A DNA stretch of 64,000 nucleotides from Breviolum minutum Mf 1.05b.01 (GCA_000507305.1 DF239732.1:62001-126000); one strand, 5' to 3'. Positions 8,448 to 18,684 are shown, numbered from the stretch's first letter. Program-made: numbers and translations. Notes: a model not told the origin generated them from the sequence alone.

Positions 8448-8592
8448 AAACAAAGTGGGCCCCTACCACCAGTAATAAATGGAGTTAAGGCTCCCTCTAT
8501 AAATGGTTTTCGAAATGGGTAACTGGTGTTATTTCACCCCCATTAGTGGAGTTATTTCACCCTACTTATGTTTAACTGGTTTTTGGGCCCAG
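8448..8592 (+). repeat. family L element L2
   Basis: Bounded by gtgggcccctac and ttttgggcccagc, with repeated ttataaatgg- and ttatttcaccc-like units inside. Confidence 0.6.
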
Positions 8593-8689
8593 CTTGCATG
8601 CCTCACCTTTCAAAAAGTGCCACTAGGTGCTGCGTTTTTCAAGGACTTTTGACAGTGTTCAGCCTCGAAAGTTTGGGGGATAATCATAA

Positions 8690-8782
8690 CTAGTTGGTGG
8701 TTTCAAATATGTTTTATTTCCATACCTGGGAAATGATCCAATTTGACTAATTTTTTTCAGATGGGTTGAAACCACCAACTAG
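8690..8782 (+). repeat. family A introner copy A5
   Basis: Near-perfect ends ctagttggtggtttcaaa and ttgaaaccaccaactag. Interior ttgactaatttttttcag. Confidence 0.9.
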
Positions 8783-8786
8783 AGGT

Positions 8787-9200
8787 CAGGGGACATCTTA
8801 GTTCCACAGACCATACCACCAGAAGAGATCAAAGAGATTTGGATCGCAAGGAAATGCAGTTCAATGATCGATGAGGTGGATAAGGAAAGACCTTGGGTCG
8901 TCACCACCCCTCGCAAGATCGTTTCGAGAAAACTGGTGGACGAGATCGTGACATATGCTGGTTTCCAAACACTTGGAATTCAAATACAATGTTACCTCTC
9001 CTTCGTTCTTGAAGTCGATCCTTGAAAACGGCATGATGCCGGGAGGCTCCGAAGGTAAGAGAATCATGAGTTATTTCGGAGTATACCCTCCACGGGACAG
9101 GAGGAACAGGCCCACCAGAACACGATCTCCCGTAGTCGATGAGCTATGGATGCTTGTGATCTATGTACCACCAAGCGAATTGTCCAGGTTTGGAGCAGGT
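8787..9200 (+). CDS. possible Tpt1/KptA-like (RNA 2'-phosphotransferase fold) fragment, frameshifted
   Basis: Right after introner A5 an open frame encodes VPQTIPPEEIKEIWIARKCS and TTPRKIVSRKLVDEIVTYAG. At about 8962 the coding signal moves one frame and continues SPSFLKSILENGMMPGGSEG, then KRIMSYFGVYPPRDRRNRPT, then WMLVIYVPPSELSRFGAGLS. The S-x-L-x-x-I-L-x-x-G-[LM]-x-P-G-G and Y-F-x-x-x-P-R-D pattern recalls Tpt1/KptA-like ADP-ribosyltransferase-fold proteins common in dinoflagellates, but the catalytic H-R motifs are not evident. Treat the family as tentative. The frame break may be decay or an indel error. Confidence 0.3.
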
Positions 9201-9320
9201 CTATCTGGGCCATTTGACTTGCACATATGTTTTTCTGAGAAAAAAATGTCCCACCTCAGGTTATGAATTAGCATATTTACCCTCCCCAAAACTAACAGTA
9301 AATGTCCCTGAAAATAGGCC

Positions 9321-9437
9321 TACCCTCCAGTAAAACTAAGATGGCAATGAAAAATCACCATTTTGATACTAGTATATAGTAGATTCATCTTCAAAGGGTT
9401 GCTTTTGTCCAGTGTTATGTTAGTTTTCGGGGGTGTA
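9321..9437 (+). repeat. family D introner copy
   Basis: Ends taccctccagtaaaactaag and atgttagttttcgggggtgta. A second left end (taccctccccaaaactaac) lies just upstream at 9278. Confidence 0.65.
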
Positions 9438-9757
9438 AACCCAGAAGGAAAGGTTTCAGGGAGGTGTAGTGGATGCACGCCAAAAAAAACACCAATGGGG
9501 AGAACGAAAGCCACCTTAAGCACGCAGGCAGGATTCAAATCCTGAAAGGTATTGTCCTCCTCCTTATGCTCCATTGAAAGAGGTGGGTTTCCTCCAAAAA
9601 TTGCATGGTTGAAATTATCCGGCTAATTGAATGGTTGATTATACGTACAGTCTACCATATCAATACACCCTTGGGGGGGGGGATAATTTATTAACTTTGA
9701 TATCAAAAATGTGTTATTTTGCCTTTCACAACAGGGCAGCTGGCAGCTTCTGGTTAG
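9438..9757 (+). other. no gene or element recognised
   Basis: Only a G-run at 9672-9682 stands out. Confidence 0.3.
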
Positions 9758-9883
9758 GTTGCTACAGTTTTTTGTGTGAAAAATTCCCACCGACCCTTTC
9801 GAGGTTTCCACGACGTGAACCTGTTGGAGCCACGTTTGGCAGATAGCGCGGCGAGCAGCTTCGTAGTGCCCGAGGTGGGTTGA
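9758..9883 (+). CDS. candidate exon, product unknown
   Basis: A GC-richer open segment ending in TGA. It encodes NSHRPFRGFHDVNLLEPRLA and DSAASSFVVPEVG, with codon choice richer in G and C at third positions than the flanks. A longer overlapping frame is open at 9631-9846, and minus-strand frames also overlap. No domain recognised. An internal or terminal exon is the likeliest reading. Confidence 0.35.
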   Translation, partial: VATVFCVKNSHRPFRGFHDVNLLEPRLADSAASSFVVPEVG

Positions 9884-10244
9884 ACCTTCGCCGCTGGTTG
9901 GAAATAGGACTTACACCCCCCCAAAAATCTAACGAATTGATACCCACAAAAAAGGGCAATACTTGAAAGTTGTGTCAGCTTTTCCAAAGCATTAATTTTG
10001 GGTATCCCATGTTAGTTTTCAGGGATGTAGAAATGGATTTTTGTTGCATTTCATGTAAATAGGAAGCCCTGGGAATAATCACCATTTTTGGAAGCCAGGA
10101 AGCCCTTGTAAAAGTTGTTTTTTTCGAAAGAGTGGAAAAAATCCCCGAATCTTTCCTACAGAAATCCAGTCAGTAGGGTTATAAGTTATAACTTCACTTC
10201 CCCCCCATTTATTTCAAACCATTTTTTAAATACGGGAATTTTTG

Positions 10245-10339
10245 ACTCGACTCCACTTATAACTGCTGACGGGGTGAAACACCGTGTATTTCAGGAGGAG
10301 GCTGTAGAGGTGATGGTTCCACCTGGGCACCTTTCATGA
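10245..10339 (+). CDS. candidate exon end, product unknown
   Basis: A plus-strand frame open from about 10115 to TGA. The last part (GVKHRVFQEEAVEVMVPPGH) reads like protein. It follows ccacttataactgctgacgggg, a motif also found just before the candidate exon at 43075 and probably the end of an L-like element. Confidence 0.3.
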
Positions 10340-10710
10340 CATGCGACCTTGACCCCCAAGCGCAGGGTTGGGAAATTGTCCCGTTAGTTAAATTGGTGGG
10401 TGAAAATTGGTAACGGAAACGTTTCCCCTCAAAAAAAATCCACCTTAGTTCCAAGTGTTCGGAATTGTAGTAGAATTTCGCCCAGAAGAGAGGGATGGAG
10501 AGGAGATGTTGTTGATTTTTGGATGTTTGGATGTTGTGCGTAAAGATTCGTGAATTGCAATGGTGACGATTTGATTTGGAGTTTCCATGGTGATTTTGAG
10601 ATGCGATGCGATTGATTTGGGATTGATGAGGAGGAAAACTGAGTGGTGAGGTCATAATAAAAGCATCGAGACATGATAGGTGGGATGGCAAGCCTTTCCT
10701 TACTTTGTAG

Positions 10711-10845
10711 CTGATACTTGGGGATGTCCCTCCCCGGCAAATATTACCAAGGGTGATCGCATCACCACGGGGCTGCGATTTTTCATCCACGATGTTGCAT
10801 GGAATTTCTACATATCCCCAGGTGATGAAACACTTGTTTAGTTAA
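10711..10845 (+). CDS. candidate exon, product unknown
   Basis: An open segment to TAA encoding GDVPPRQILPRVIASPRGCD and STMLHGISTYPQVMKHLFS. A 177-codon minus-strand frame (10257-10790) overlaps. The plus strand is preferred only because neighbouring elements and segments are plus. No domain recognised. Confidence 0.25.
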   Translation: MILGDVPPRQILPRVIASPRGCDFSSTMLHGISTYPQVMKHLFS

Positions 10846-10889
10846 CTCAAGGATCATCCCAGAATTCAACCAGTTCCCCGTTAAGCAGG

Positions 10890-11027
10890 ATGGCAATTCC
10901 TTGGAGGAAGCCTCTCTTTCAGCATCTTGGTTCTAAAACGGATCTCACAGATCGGGGAATGGGGTTGAGCCGAAAGGAAGATGGCAATGCTTCAGTCTGG
11001 AAAATGAGAAGCAGTAAAGAGATCTAG
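10890..11027 (+). CDS. small open frame or exon, product unknown
   Basis: ATG-initiated, 45 codons, basic and serine-rich (PWRKPLFQHLGSKTDLTDRG, then SRKEDGNASVWKMRSSKEI). A second frame across its start encodes NQFPVKQDGNSLEEASLSAS. No domain recognised. Confidence 0.25.
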   Translation: MAIPWRKPLFQHLGSKTDLTDRGMGLSRKEDGNASVWKMRSSKEI

Positions 11028-11112
11028 GATGAAGAGGAAGGAAGACTGACAAAAAAATTTGATCGATTTAGGAAAATGACTTCAATTTAGAATGTGTTTT
11101 TTTTGAAAAATT

Positions 11113-11202
11113 TACCCTCCTGGTAACTATTCCCCAAAAAGGCATGTCTGAAGATGATTTCCCTTTTCCCCAGGTAGGATATGGTAGTTCCCTGAAGAGT
11201 AT
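11113..11202 (+). repeat. family D introner copy, diverged
   Basis: Ends taccctcctggtaactatt and atggtagttccctgaagagta, interior gaagatgatttccctttt. Confidence 0.6.
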
Positions 11203-11229
11203 GACTGGGTGGTGCTTTGTGAAAGATGA

Positions 11230-11406
11230 TTTTTGTTGGGTAAATCAAGATGTTCACCAGCTAGCAACCAGAAATCAAGTGGTGTAGTTCGATATTCCTT
11301 TTCAGGTCAATTGAGCTCAAAGGATCACATTGCACCATGTTGCAACCCAAAATTTTGCCTCACCGCTATTTTTCCCTGGGTGCTCAAGCACAAAGTTCGC
11401 AAATAA
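11230..11406 (+). CDS. candidate exon, product unknown
   Basis: A 58-codon segment to TAA with several cysteines (GKSRCSPASNQKSSGVVRYS, then KDHIAPCCNPKFCLTAIFPW). A shorter competing frame upstream encodes CFVKDDFCWVNQDVHQLATR. It starts soon after a D element. No domain recognised. Confidence 0.3.
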   Translation, partial: FLLGKSRCSPASNQKSSGVVRYSFSGQLSSKDHIAPCCNPKFCLTAIFPWVLKHKVRK

Positions 11407-12164
11407 TGAAAGTTGAGGTTGTTTTCTTCAAGACATGTGAGTGAAGTTGATTAGTGATTAGGTGATGACATTTCCAGTACATGTGGGTAAGTGTAACATA
11501 CATGATATACATGGATGCCACCGGTAAACGAACATCACAAAAACAAAATCCATCGATTTTTGTTAAAGGAAAAGATATACCTCTTCAAACGGTTTTTCTG
11601 TTTACACTCCCCAAAACTAGAATAGCCCCATAAAAAACGATGAGATGGTAACTTTTCAGGGGGTAAACTCGCTATTAAACTTCCAGGGAGTGATTTGCCC
11701 CTAAAAATCAACGGCTGAAAATCACCTAAAAATCACCCAGCCACTTGAAAACCAAAATCATCATCTTCCAACCGAACCTCCCAATTTTGTTTGGTTCAAG
11801 AGCCGTGAATTGTCCTGTGATTTTTTACAACGGTTCCGTTGTGTTTTTTTTGTGGTGGAGAGTTCGGAAGTCGCCAGTGACCCAGTACCCTTGAGGTCTG
11901 TGGTGCCTTCTTCCTAGAGCCTTTTGGTTTGTGAACATCGAAACGATCAAACGACCATCTTTTTTTGAGACGATGGGATGGATGATGGGATTAATTCCCA
12001 TTGTTTGATTTGCCAACGGAGACGATCCGGTTCCTTTTGGGGCCATTTCGACGTATTTTCAGTGGTATTACTCTCTGTTAGATTTTAGGGAGGGTTTTTC
12101 AGAAACTCTTCGCCCTTGGAAATACAAAACCATGGAAAATCCCAGAATCTGTCCTGCTTAGATT
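11407..12164 (+). other. no gene recognised; D-like half element
   Basis: A D-family left end (tttacactccccaaaactag) at 11600 lacks a matching right end. The block at 11695-11810 (aacggctgaaaatcacc..cccagccacttgaaaa) recurs in diverged form at 32245-32330. Confidence 0.4.
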
Positions 12165-12300
12165 TGTTCTTTTTGTGATTTTGTTACGGATTGTACCATG
12201 GCATTCATCTCCATTTTGAAGCACCATTAAAACTAATTTTTTGGGGTCACTTTTTCCATTCGCATCGATTCCAGTCGCAAAAACCTTTTTGTACATGGTA
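12165..12300 (+). repeat. family M repeat
   Basis: Carries attgtaccatggcattcatc, caccattaaaactaattttt and cgattccagtcgcaaaaacc. Confidence 0.55.
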
Positions 12301-12337
12301 AAATACCATCTTGCCTATGAAACGCTATGAAAAATGG

Positions 12338-12434
12338 CTAGGTGGTGGTTTAGATATGTTTTATTTTCACCCCTAGTTGGGGAAGATTTCCAATTTGACT
12401 AATATTTTTCAGATGGGTTGAAACCACCAACCAG
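12338..12434 (+). repeat. family A introner copy A6
   Basis: Ends ctaggtggtggttta and ttgaaaccaccaaccag, interior ttgactaatatttttcag. Flanked by atgg on both sides. Confidence 0.9.
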
Positions 12435-13368
12435 ATGGGATATTCTCCATCTCAAATGGTGCAAATACTTCTTCCATCAACAGTAGGGTGGATGTTCCAG
12501 CTACCGCTATGTTAGCTGAGCGGCTGGGCATGAGGGAGGCGAAGTTTTTAATACTTCCCCCGAAAGAAAATGCACGGGAAAAACACACGATTTCTTGGGA
12601 GCCCCCAGCATGCCCCAAAGTATAGTAAAAATAAATTTAGGAAGAGATTCATTGTAATTAACAAAAATCCACGCAATATGTTCATATATGTTCATTATGT
12701 ATGTTACGTTTATTTAGACATTTCTCATACTATATATATACATATCTTACATGGTGCATTTACATATACATGTGTCATAGATATCACTGCAATCTTTCAT
12801 ACTCTTCCAAAATTCCCTTAAAGAATCCGTTGGCCTTGATTTTCATAGTTGTTGGTCGAAGTGTTTGTTTAAAATGGTTGCCTACTTGAAAAAAGGTTGA
12901 TGTCCTCTCTCGGATGTTTGTGTAAGATTGATGGAAGTGTTGGGATGGAATTGCTGGTGGCCTCATGGTGTTTTCCACCACAAAAAATCCCACCGCTTTT
13001 TTAGGATGTGGTCTGATGATGGCAATGGTTTTCCATTGCCCAAGGGTTGTTACTTTGGACCTGCACAAGGCGTGCAGGTTTTTTTTTCAAAAAATACGCG
13101 CTCCAAAAAATCTGAGGAGGGGGTGGTGATGAAATCATTGGGGTTTTACCTTATACGTCAAAAACCAAAAAGGTGGAGAAACTGGGGAAAGGAGTCAACC
13201 CCCCTGTCGTTTTTTTAAGACAGATGAATGATGGTGTTGGAAATCATCAGGTTTGAGGAGGCTGAGGTTCCTTTTGGGAGGGTTTTTTGAAATTGACACT
13301 CCACATTATTGAAAGGTAGGACGTCTGAAGGGTTTGGACATGGGCTCATGAAGCACTTCTAAACATTG
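12435..13368 (+). other. no gene recognised; AT-rich tract
   Basis: A TA-rich tract occupies about 12690-12790. A 96-codon plus frame at 12928-13218 and a 94-codon minus frame overlap each other, so neither is called. Confidence 0.3.
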
Positions 13369-13465
13369 CTAGGTGGTGGTTTCAAATATGTTTTATTTTC
13401 ACCCCTACCTGGGGAAATAATCCATTTTGACTAATATTTTTCAGTGGGTTGAAACCACCAACTAG
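13369..13465 (+). repeat. family A introner copy A7
   Basis: Ends ctaggtggtggtttcaaa and ttgaaaccaccaactag, interior ttgactaatatttttcag. Flanks attg and atgg. Confidence 0.9.
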
Positions 13466-13516
13466 ATGGTTTATTGGACTTAAAACACTATTCAAACTTC
13501 TTAAGAAACACACAGA

Positions 13517-13626
13517 TACTGTGGACGGTTCAGAAATCCTGCACCACTTGGAAGGTATAAAACCTTGTAAATAATGGGATATGTACCATATCAACTGGTG
13601 CAGGATTTCTTCCACCAACCGTAGTA
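13517..13626 (+). repeat. family E introner copy E1
   Basis: Ends tactgtggacggttcagaaa and ccaccaaccgtagta, with aatcctgcaccacttgg and caactggtgcaggattt inside. Lies 51 bp after A7. Confidence 0.8.
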
Positions 13627-13808
13627 TCTTCAAAAGGAAAAGGCTTATAAAATGACAGTTTAGTAGCGTTTTGGTGCCAGCTTCCACCAAAATTTTGGTG
13701 CCTCACAAGATGTACACCGAATCCTCTCATATTCATGGAAGCCGAAAATGGGTGTATCTCCAATAGGATCGTTACCTTTCAAATATAGCCATTTTCCACT
13801 GATCCAAT

Positions 13809-13903
13809 AAATCTCCAACAGGACCCACTGAGTGGACCCCTGAACCTGAGTATCTAATAGCTCTAGCAACTTACTTGGGGTCCGTTGGTAAGGTCCCATT
13901 CAA
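13809..13903 (-). repeat. dispersed repeat Q, inverted copy
   Basis: Reverse complement of 46397-46488. Shared blocks include ctccaacaggacccactgag, ctgagtatctaatagctcta and ggtaaggtcccattc. Confidence 0.85.
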
Positions 13904-13922
13904 TTTTTGTTGGAACTGAACC

Positions 13923-14090
13923 ATGATTATTGGTAGAAAGAGTATACCCCGAATCTTCCCGACGCCACCACTCCACGCCGTTTCCGCCGTTTCCGGTGGG
14001 GGGTGGCTGACGCCGACAGGTGTTACCCGTGAGATGAACGTGCTCTTCGACGCCAAGAACGGCTTGGGACGCCGGAAGCGCCTCGGGTAG
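13923..14090 (+). CDS. small GC-rich open frame, product unknown
   Basis: ATG-initiated, 55 codons, sharply more GC-rich than its surroundings. It encodes PLHAVSAVSGGGWLTPTGVT then REMNVLFDAKNGLGRRKRLG and stop. The composition step near 13950 suggests a true exon, perhaps the last exon of a gene. The minus strand is also open. No domain recognised. Confidence 0.4.
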   Translation: MIIGRKSIPRIFPTPPLHAVSAVSGGGWLTPTGVTREMNVLFDAKNGLGRRKRLG

Positions 14091-14160
14091 CGAAGGGAGC
14101 CTTATAGGCGACCATTTTTCCTAAGTGGGAAATGGATGGAAATTGCTTCATTTAAAATCA

Positions 14161-14265
14161 TACTGTTGATGGAAGAAATCCTGCACGACCTGGGATGTAC
14201 AAATCATTTTAGATAATGGGATAAACTACCTATCAACTGGTGCAGGATTTCTTCCATCAACAGTA
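14161..14265 (+). repeat. family E introner copy E2
   Basis: Perfect ends tactgttgatggaagaaatc and gatttcttccatcaacagta, extending outward to catactg / cagtatg. Confidence 0.9.
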
Positions 14266-14571
14266 TGTCACATCATAGGTTTGGTAAATCTGTATTTTTT
14301 CCAATTTGTTTGATGGGTTTTTTTGGGCCTTGAATCAAACATCTATCCCAAAAAGTCACTCCCTCGTCCCATTTGGAAAATTTATGGAGATTTTTTTCGA
14401 CCCCTTTTTTCCCAGCCAAAGTCTTAAACAAATCTAAAGACATGCCGGTTCTTCCCCCAAGTTTGTGTTATCTTGTTCGGCCGTTCACCCCCAAAAAATG
14501 GCGTCACAGACACTTCAGGTGAGTGAGATCAGTTTAATTCAAGCCAGATGTGTTCTAAACTGCCATGACTA

Positions 14572-14688
14572 CCCCTCCACTAAACTAAGATGGCTGGCTG
14601 CAAAATCACCGAATTTCTTAATAGGAGATACATCTTCATTCATGGTTGGAATTGTCCATTCTCAATGGTTAGTTTTTGGGAGTGTGAT
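14572..14688 (+). repeat. family D introner copy
   Basis: Ends tacccctccactaaactaag and aatggttagtttttgggagtgtga. Confidence 0.65.
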
Positions 14689-15031
14689 ATATGTAATATA
14701 TCTTATTGTAGCTTGGGCTTCCCTAAAACATCCCAAATACATATGTTGTTCTATTCTTATACATGTTAGATATGTATATGTTATATATTGATATTTACAT
14801 ATATCCATATGAGCAATGACCAAACGCCTGTTTTATTGCTGTATATAGGAATTATACTAACCCGTTACATTGGGATTTTGATCAGCCATTATAATAGGGA
14901 TCCCTATAAATCAATCGGTCTAGGGGAAATTCATAAGGGCTTTGAACGTTGCTCATATGTCTCGATTCAGATTGTATGGAATTACCCTCCTCAAGACTAC
15001 CATATCCCCAGCCAACATATGCTCCAGTCCA
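14689..15031 (+). other. AT-rich DNA, no gene recognised
   Basis: TA-rich tract at about 14690-14810 with ATATGT-type repeats. Confidence 0.4.
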
Positions 15032-15136
15032 TACCCTCCCTAAAACTAACATAGCCCCTGAAAATTGGTGGTTAGAAGACCACTTTCCTTTTTGGGAAGG
15101 CCCATTTTCAGGGGCTATGTCAGTTTTGGGAGGGTA
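15032..15136 (+). repeat. family D introner copy, well preserved
   Basis: Ends taccctccctaaaactaacatagcc and ggctatgtcagttttgggagggta (split). Interior carries ggttagaagaccactttcc and cattttcagggg. Confidence 0.9.
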
Positions 15137-15137
15137 G

Positions 15138-15320
15138 TTTTCCTGTTTTCCGGTTTGGTGGGATATGTCAGAGTCGTTTCCTGGAGGATCGTTTTTCCTG
15201 AGGAACTACCAACTGGTCATCAACGCACGGCTGGCCACTGGAACCAATGCCAGTGACGAGGCCCTTTACATGTCAGCCTGGGGGCTGTGCCACCTTCCCT
15301 CCCTCACGTCAAAATGCTGA
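15138..15320 (+). CDS. candidate exon directly after a D introner
   Basis: The frame is open from the D-element end to TGA, with an ATG at 15165. It encodes SESFPGGSFFLRNYQLVINA then RLATGTNASDEALYMSAWGL and CHLPSLTSKC. The segment is GC-richer than its flanks and abuts an introner, both of which favour an exon. Another frame is open at 15065-15256 but includes introner sequence. No domain recognised. Confidence 0.4.
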   Translation, partial: FSCFPVWWDMSESFPGGSFFLRNYQLVINARLATGTNASDEALYMSAWGLCHLPSLTSKC

Positions 15321-15524
15321 AGGTCTAGTAGTGGTGGTTCCTTGGGATTCCAACAAGATGGCCTCAAAAAATGTGCTAAGGTGAATTTGTTTTGTCATTT
15401 CACCCTGGGAAGAATAGAAAAAAAGTCATGAAAAACTACCTTAGGAAGCGTAGGAATTGAGATTTTCCAAAAGACATACTTAAAAGACAAGCATCACCCA
15501 TCCACCCATCCAAATCCTAAGACC

Positions 15525-15684
15525 TACTTGTAGGAATCATTCCCAGGACTTGTAATTAAGTGATTCATAACAACCATGGTGATCGTTTTTTTCCGTGCCC
15601 TATAAGGATCAGGTTGTGGGACCACTTCCAAATGACCGAACTTCCATGGCCAGTGGGTCCTGAGAGGCCATCCTCCAACAAGTA
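15525..15684 (-). repeat. family C introner copy C3, reverse orientation
   Basis: Ends tacttgtaggaatcattccc and ggccatcctccaacaagta. Interior ccaaatgaccgaacttcc is the reverse of the usual ggaagttcggccatttgg. Confidence 0.8.
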
Positions 15685-15686
15685 AC

Positions 15687-15885
15687 TCCCTCGACTCGTC
15701 AGGTGGTTGCAGTATGGTCCATGGATGAAGTTACCTTGCCATATGGTGTAGTTGAAGTTGGTGATGCGCGTGGCTGGGGCTGGACATCAGTTGAGTTTTT
15801 TGGGTGTGTGAAGTGGGTTGTGGGTCGTCTTAGGTGGGCAAGGATGCTGATGGTGAGGGTTAAGTGGTTGTACAGGAAATCTTGA
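15687..15885 (+). CDS. candidate exon filling the gap between introners C3 and D
   Basis: The whole 200-bp gap between two elements is open in one plus frame, ending in TGA one base before the next element. It encodes RQVVAVWSMDEVTLPYGVVE, VGDARGWGWTSVEFFGCVKW and RWARMLMVRVKWLYRKS. Tryptophan, valine and basic residues dominate. The exact fit between two introners is the argument for an exon. No domain recognised. Confidence 0.4.
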
Positions 15886-15886
15886 T

Positions 15887-15995
15887 TACCCTACCCAAAA
15901 ACCATAAATGTCCCCTGAAAGAAGGTGGTTGGAAGACTACTTTCCGTTTGAAATAGTCCCCTTTTTAGCAGACATGTTAGTAACTCGGAGGTGTA
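15887..15995 (+). repeat. family D introner copy
   Basis: Ends taccctacccaaaaaccata and acatgttagtaactcggaggtgta, interior ggttggaagactactttcc. Confidence 0.75.
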
Positions 15996-16097
15996 CATCA
16001 CCCAACTCAAGACACATCACTGGAGAGCGGTTTCCGTTTGGGACGTATTCCCACTTTTTGATTTTTGACAGGCACATTTTGTTCCTCCAAAATGGGT

Positions 16098-16239
16098 GCA
16101 GCTAACGGTAAATTGGTGGTTTGGGGCCCGGTGGTTTGGGATTCGAATCGGGATACCCCTTAAGAATCCCAATGCCTTTCATTTTGGTGGATCCAATTGG
16201 GAATCAAACCACCGGACACCAAACCACCAATCAACCGTT
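16098..16239 (+). repeat. family F introner copy F2
   Basis: Ends gctaacggtaaattggtggt and accaccaatcaaccgttt, with a second inner inverted pair ccggtggtttgggattc / gaatcaaaccaccgg. Confidence 0.8.
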
Positions 16240-17195
16240 TGGTTCAATGACGGGATCCTTACTTCGTGGTTTATGAAATAATCCCCAAATAACTGTGTAG
16301 GATGTCATCCCCAAAAAAATCCCTAAACAACTAGGGACCCCTTAGTTGATGGGTGGCCCCAAGAATTCCCAAGGCACCTACTGACCTTAGGAAATTGGGC
16401 GTCGATTTGACACCTGCCAGCTGTTTTCTCGTGGCTGAAATAATCCTATGCAAACCCCAAAGGAATGCAGGCTTAGAATTAGGAATTGTTCAGTTAGTTT
16501 ATGTTAGTTTACTTCAAATCACACATTGTTTCCATTTTTGGGGGCCATACCTGGAAACCGCAAACGCATGGTCCAAGTTTCTAATCTTTCAACGCTCACA
16601 TTGGTTTGATTTAACCATGTTTCCATTTCCCCCCGCCACAAACAGAAAACTCCATCCCAAACAGAACAAAAAAGACCCTTTCAGACAATGAGTACATGAC
16701 ATGGCTCAAAACACATGCTGAAGATCAAGATCATCATGACCCAACAGCATCCAACCTAACCACTTCAACCTTTTGGAAATCCCAAAGGTTTGGAAGGTCC
16801 TATTCCTGTTCTCGCTTCGGGTGTTGGTGAGCCACGCTTCAGCATTGGTGGTTTCGAACTCTTAGATCCAGGTGCCAAAAAAAAACGGGATGCCGTGGCC
16901 CGCCACAAACCCAATAGGGTGATGGTGATGGTGGTGGCCCCACTTAGCGTATTAATGGGCTTATTTTGCCTTGTGCGAAAGAGGTGTTTGAGAGTTCTAA
17001 AAAAAAATGATTCTAACATGGTGTTTTTTTGTTTGGGATCCACGTGTTTTTATGTTGTGTGGAAGTCCTTGGCCACCTTTTTTTTACAGCTTGGATTGTG
17101 AGTTTCACCCGTTTTTCAAAGTAAGGGTTTTATCATCATCCAAGGAGCCACCCTTTTTTCAATGGCAACACCCAAGTCGCATAAGGATGAAATAC
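16240..17195 (+). other. no gene recognised
   Basis: Several overlapping short frames occur on both strands (for example 16353-16691 plus, 16765-17043 minus). None has a recognisable motif or an introner-defined boundary. Confidence 0.3.
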
Positions 17196-17335
17196 TACTT
17201 GGATGTCCCGTTGGGTTTGTTAGGATCAATGGTTAGTAAATGGGTTAGTTATTTCATCACCTACTCATAAATGAAATATATTGGGGTTATAACTTACTTA
17301 CTAACCTTTTACTATCTTCCTGGGACATCCAAGTA
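17196..17335 (+). repeat. family B introner copy B2
   Basis: Ends tacttggatgtcccgttggg and cttcctgggacatccaagta, interior gttaggatcaatggttagta. Confidence 0.85.
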
Positions 17336-17471
17336 GCCAGTTTTTTGGGGAGGGCTTTTGGGGGGGTCCCTCATTTTCACACGAAGAACGGATCACATGG
17401 ATCATCAGAAAGCCCGCAAAAAAGTAGCACTAGTAGATTGGCGAAGCAATTCCAAGGTTGGTATACCACCT

Positions 17472-17557
17472 GGAAAGTAGATGGCGCAACTCCGATGTAT
17501 TGGTTTATCATGGCCCCTTACTAATCCACCTTTCAGGAGTTGCGCCATCTACTTTCA
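17472..17557 (+). repeat. family G introner copy G1
   Basis: Perfect 20-bp inverted ends aaagtagatggcgcaactcc and ggagttgcgccatctacttt, with a 40-bp loop. Confidence 0.9.
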
Positions 17558-17772
17558 AGTAACTTTTATGTTGGTCCGAAGCAAACGTATGTTGGTGAGT
17601 TATGATACTTCAATTGGTGAGTTATGATACTTTATATACAATATATCCTGGTACTTCACATCAACTTCAAAGTTGGTGAATGATAAAAACCTTCGAACCA
17701 ATGGAGAATGGGAGATGTCAACACGTGAACCACGTGGCTCGAACCGCATGTTCTCGGTAACAGGCATAAAGC

Positions 17773-18009
17773 ATGATCGATCTTGCATTGCACAGTCTGT
17801 TACTCAGAGGCTTTAACCCCTTGAAAGTACAGAAAAAAAACACTCCATCACGTGATCTTTGCATTTATGAGCATCCTGTCCAAAATGTGCGATGGCCATT
17901 TGTCGTGGTCCACTGGCGTTCGAGAAACAGCTTCTTTTATTTTCCCCATAAAGATCCCAACCATGGATGGATCCGTAAATATGCCGTCGAATCCTATCAA
18001 CACCCCTAA
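17773..18009 (+). CDS. weak candidate exon before a D-like half element
   Basis: A 78-codon plus frame ending TAA at the start of a D-like half element (cacccctaaagaactaatat). It encodes CIYEHPVQNVRWPFVVVHWR and KDPNHGWIRKYAVESYQHP. A minus frame overlaps. No domain recognised. Confidence 0.25.
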   Translation: MIDLALHSLLLRGFNPLKVQKKNTPSRDLCIYEHPVQNVRWPFVVVHWRSRNSFFYFPHKDPNHGWIRKYAVESYQHP

Positions 18010-18220
18010 AGAACTAATATGAAACCGGGGCATTTTCAGCTTCCAGGCAGTTACTTTATTGGAAGTGTGAGTGGTCTTTTCCTACCAAGATTGGCCCATA
18101 CCAGTTATAAATGAGAAACAACCTCTCAAAAATGGCCTGAAAATGAATGGATAACTGGGGTTACAACCCCCCCACTCAAAAGGGGGGTCATAGCTTCATG
18201 TATGACTATTGACTTAGCCT

Positions 18221-18358
18221 ATGTTGTACCCCAAAAGTGTCGGATTTTTGTTGGCCGCCACAGGTGCTCGGAGCTTGCTTCTACTAGAGGATCCCGCCAC
18301 GGTGCTGTTTCGCTTGCGAGGCGGCGATGGGAATTGGTTGCCCCAAATTGGAAGATGA
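18221..18358 (+). CDS. small open frame or exon, product unknown
   Basis: ATG-initiated, 45 codons, GC-richer in its second half. It encodes PKSVGFLLAATGARSLLLLE then DPATVLFRLRGGDGNWLPQI and stop. A 69-codon plus frame (18202-18411) and a minus frame overlap. No domain recognised. Confidence 0.3.
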   Translation: MLYPKSVGFLLAATGARSLLLLEDPATVLFRLRGGDGNWLPQIGR

Positions 18359-18591
18359 GTTGCCACTTAGACTTGTACCTATGGGTGAAGAAAACAACAA
18401 AACTAAAATGACTTGATTTTGAAGAGCATCTCCATTTCATTGCAAGGTGGAAAGGTTAGGTGGCGCAACTACCGTTTGATGTTTCATAAATCCAGAGGTC
18501 ACTATCGTTGATATTAGGTACACCCCCTAGACACGAAGCCAGCAAAAGGGCTGAAAGAAAAATCACTCTTGATCACCCTTGGGACAAAATA

Positions 18592-18684
18592 GTGTTGATG
18601 GTTCAGAAATCCCGCGATCACCACCTGGGATGTAATAATGGGATAAACTACCTATCAACTGGTGCTGGATTCCTTCCATCAACA
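18592..18684 (+). repeat. family E introner copy E3
   Basis: Ends gtgttgatggttcagaaatc and attccttccatcaacaac. Abuts the next element with no spacer. Confidence 0.8.

Noticed and set aside
10257-10790. 177-codon minus-strand open frame
   Set aside because: Overlaps plus-strand coding-like segments at both ends, is Ser/His/Asn-rich and has no motif. All directional evidence (family A, neighbouring segments) favours the plus strand.
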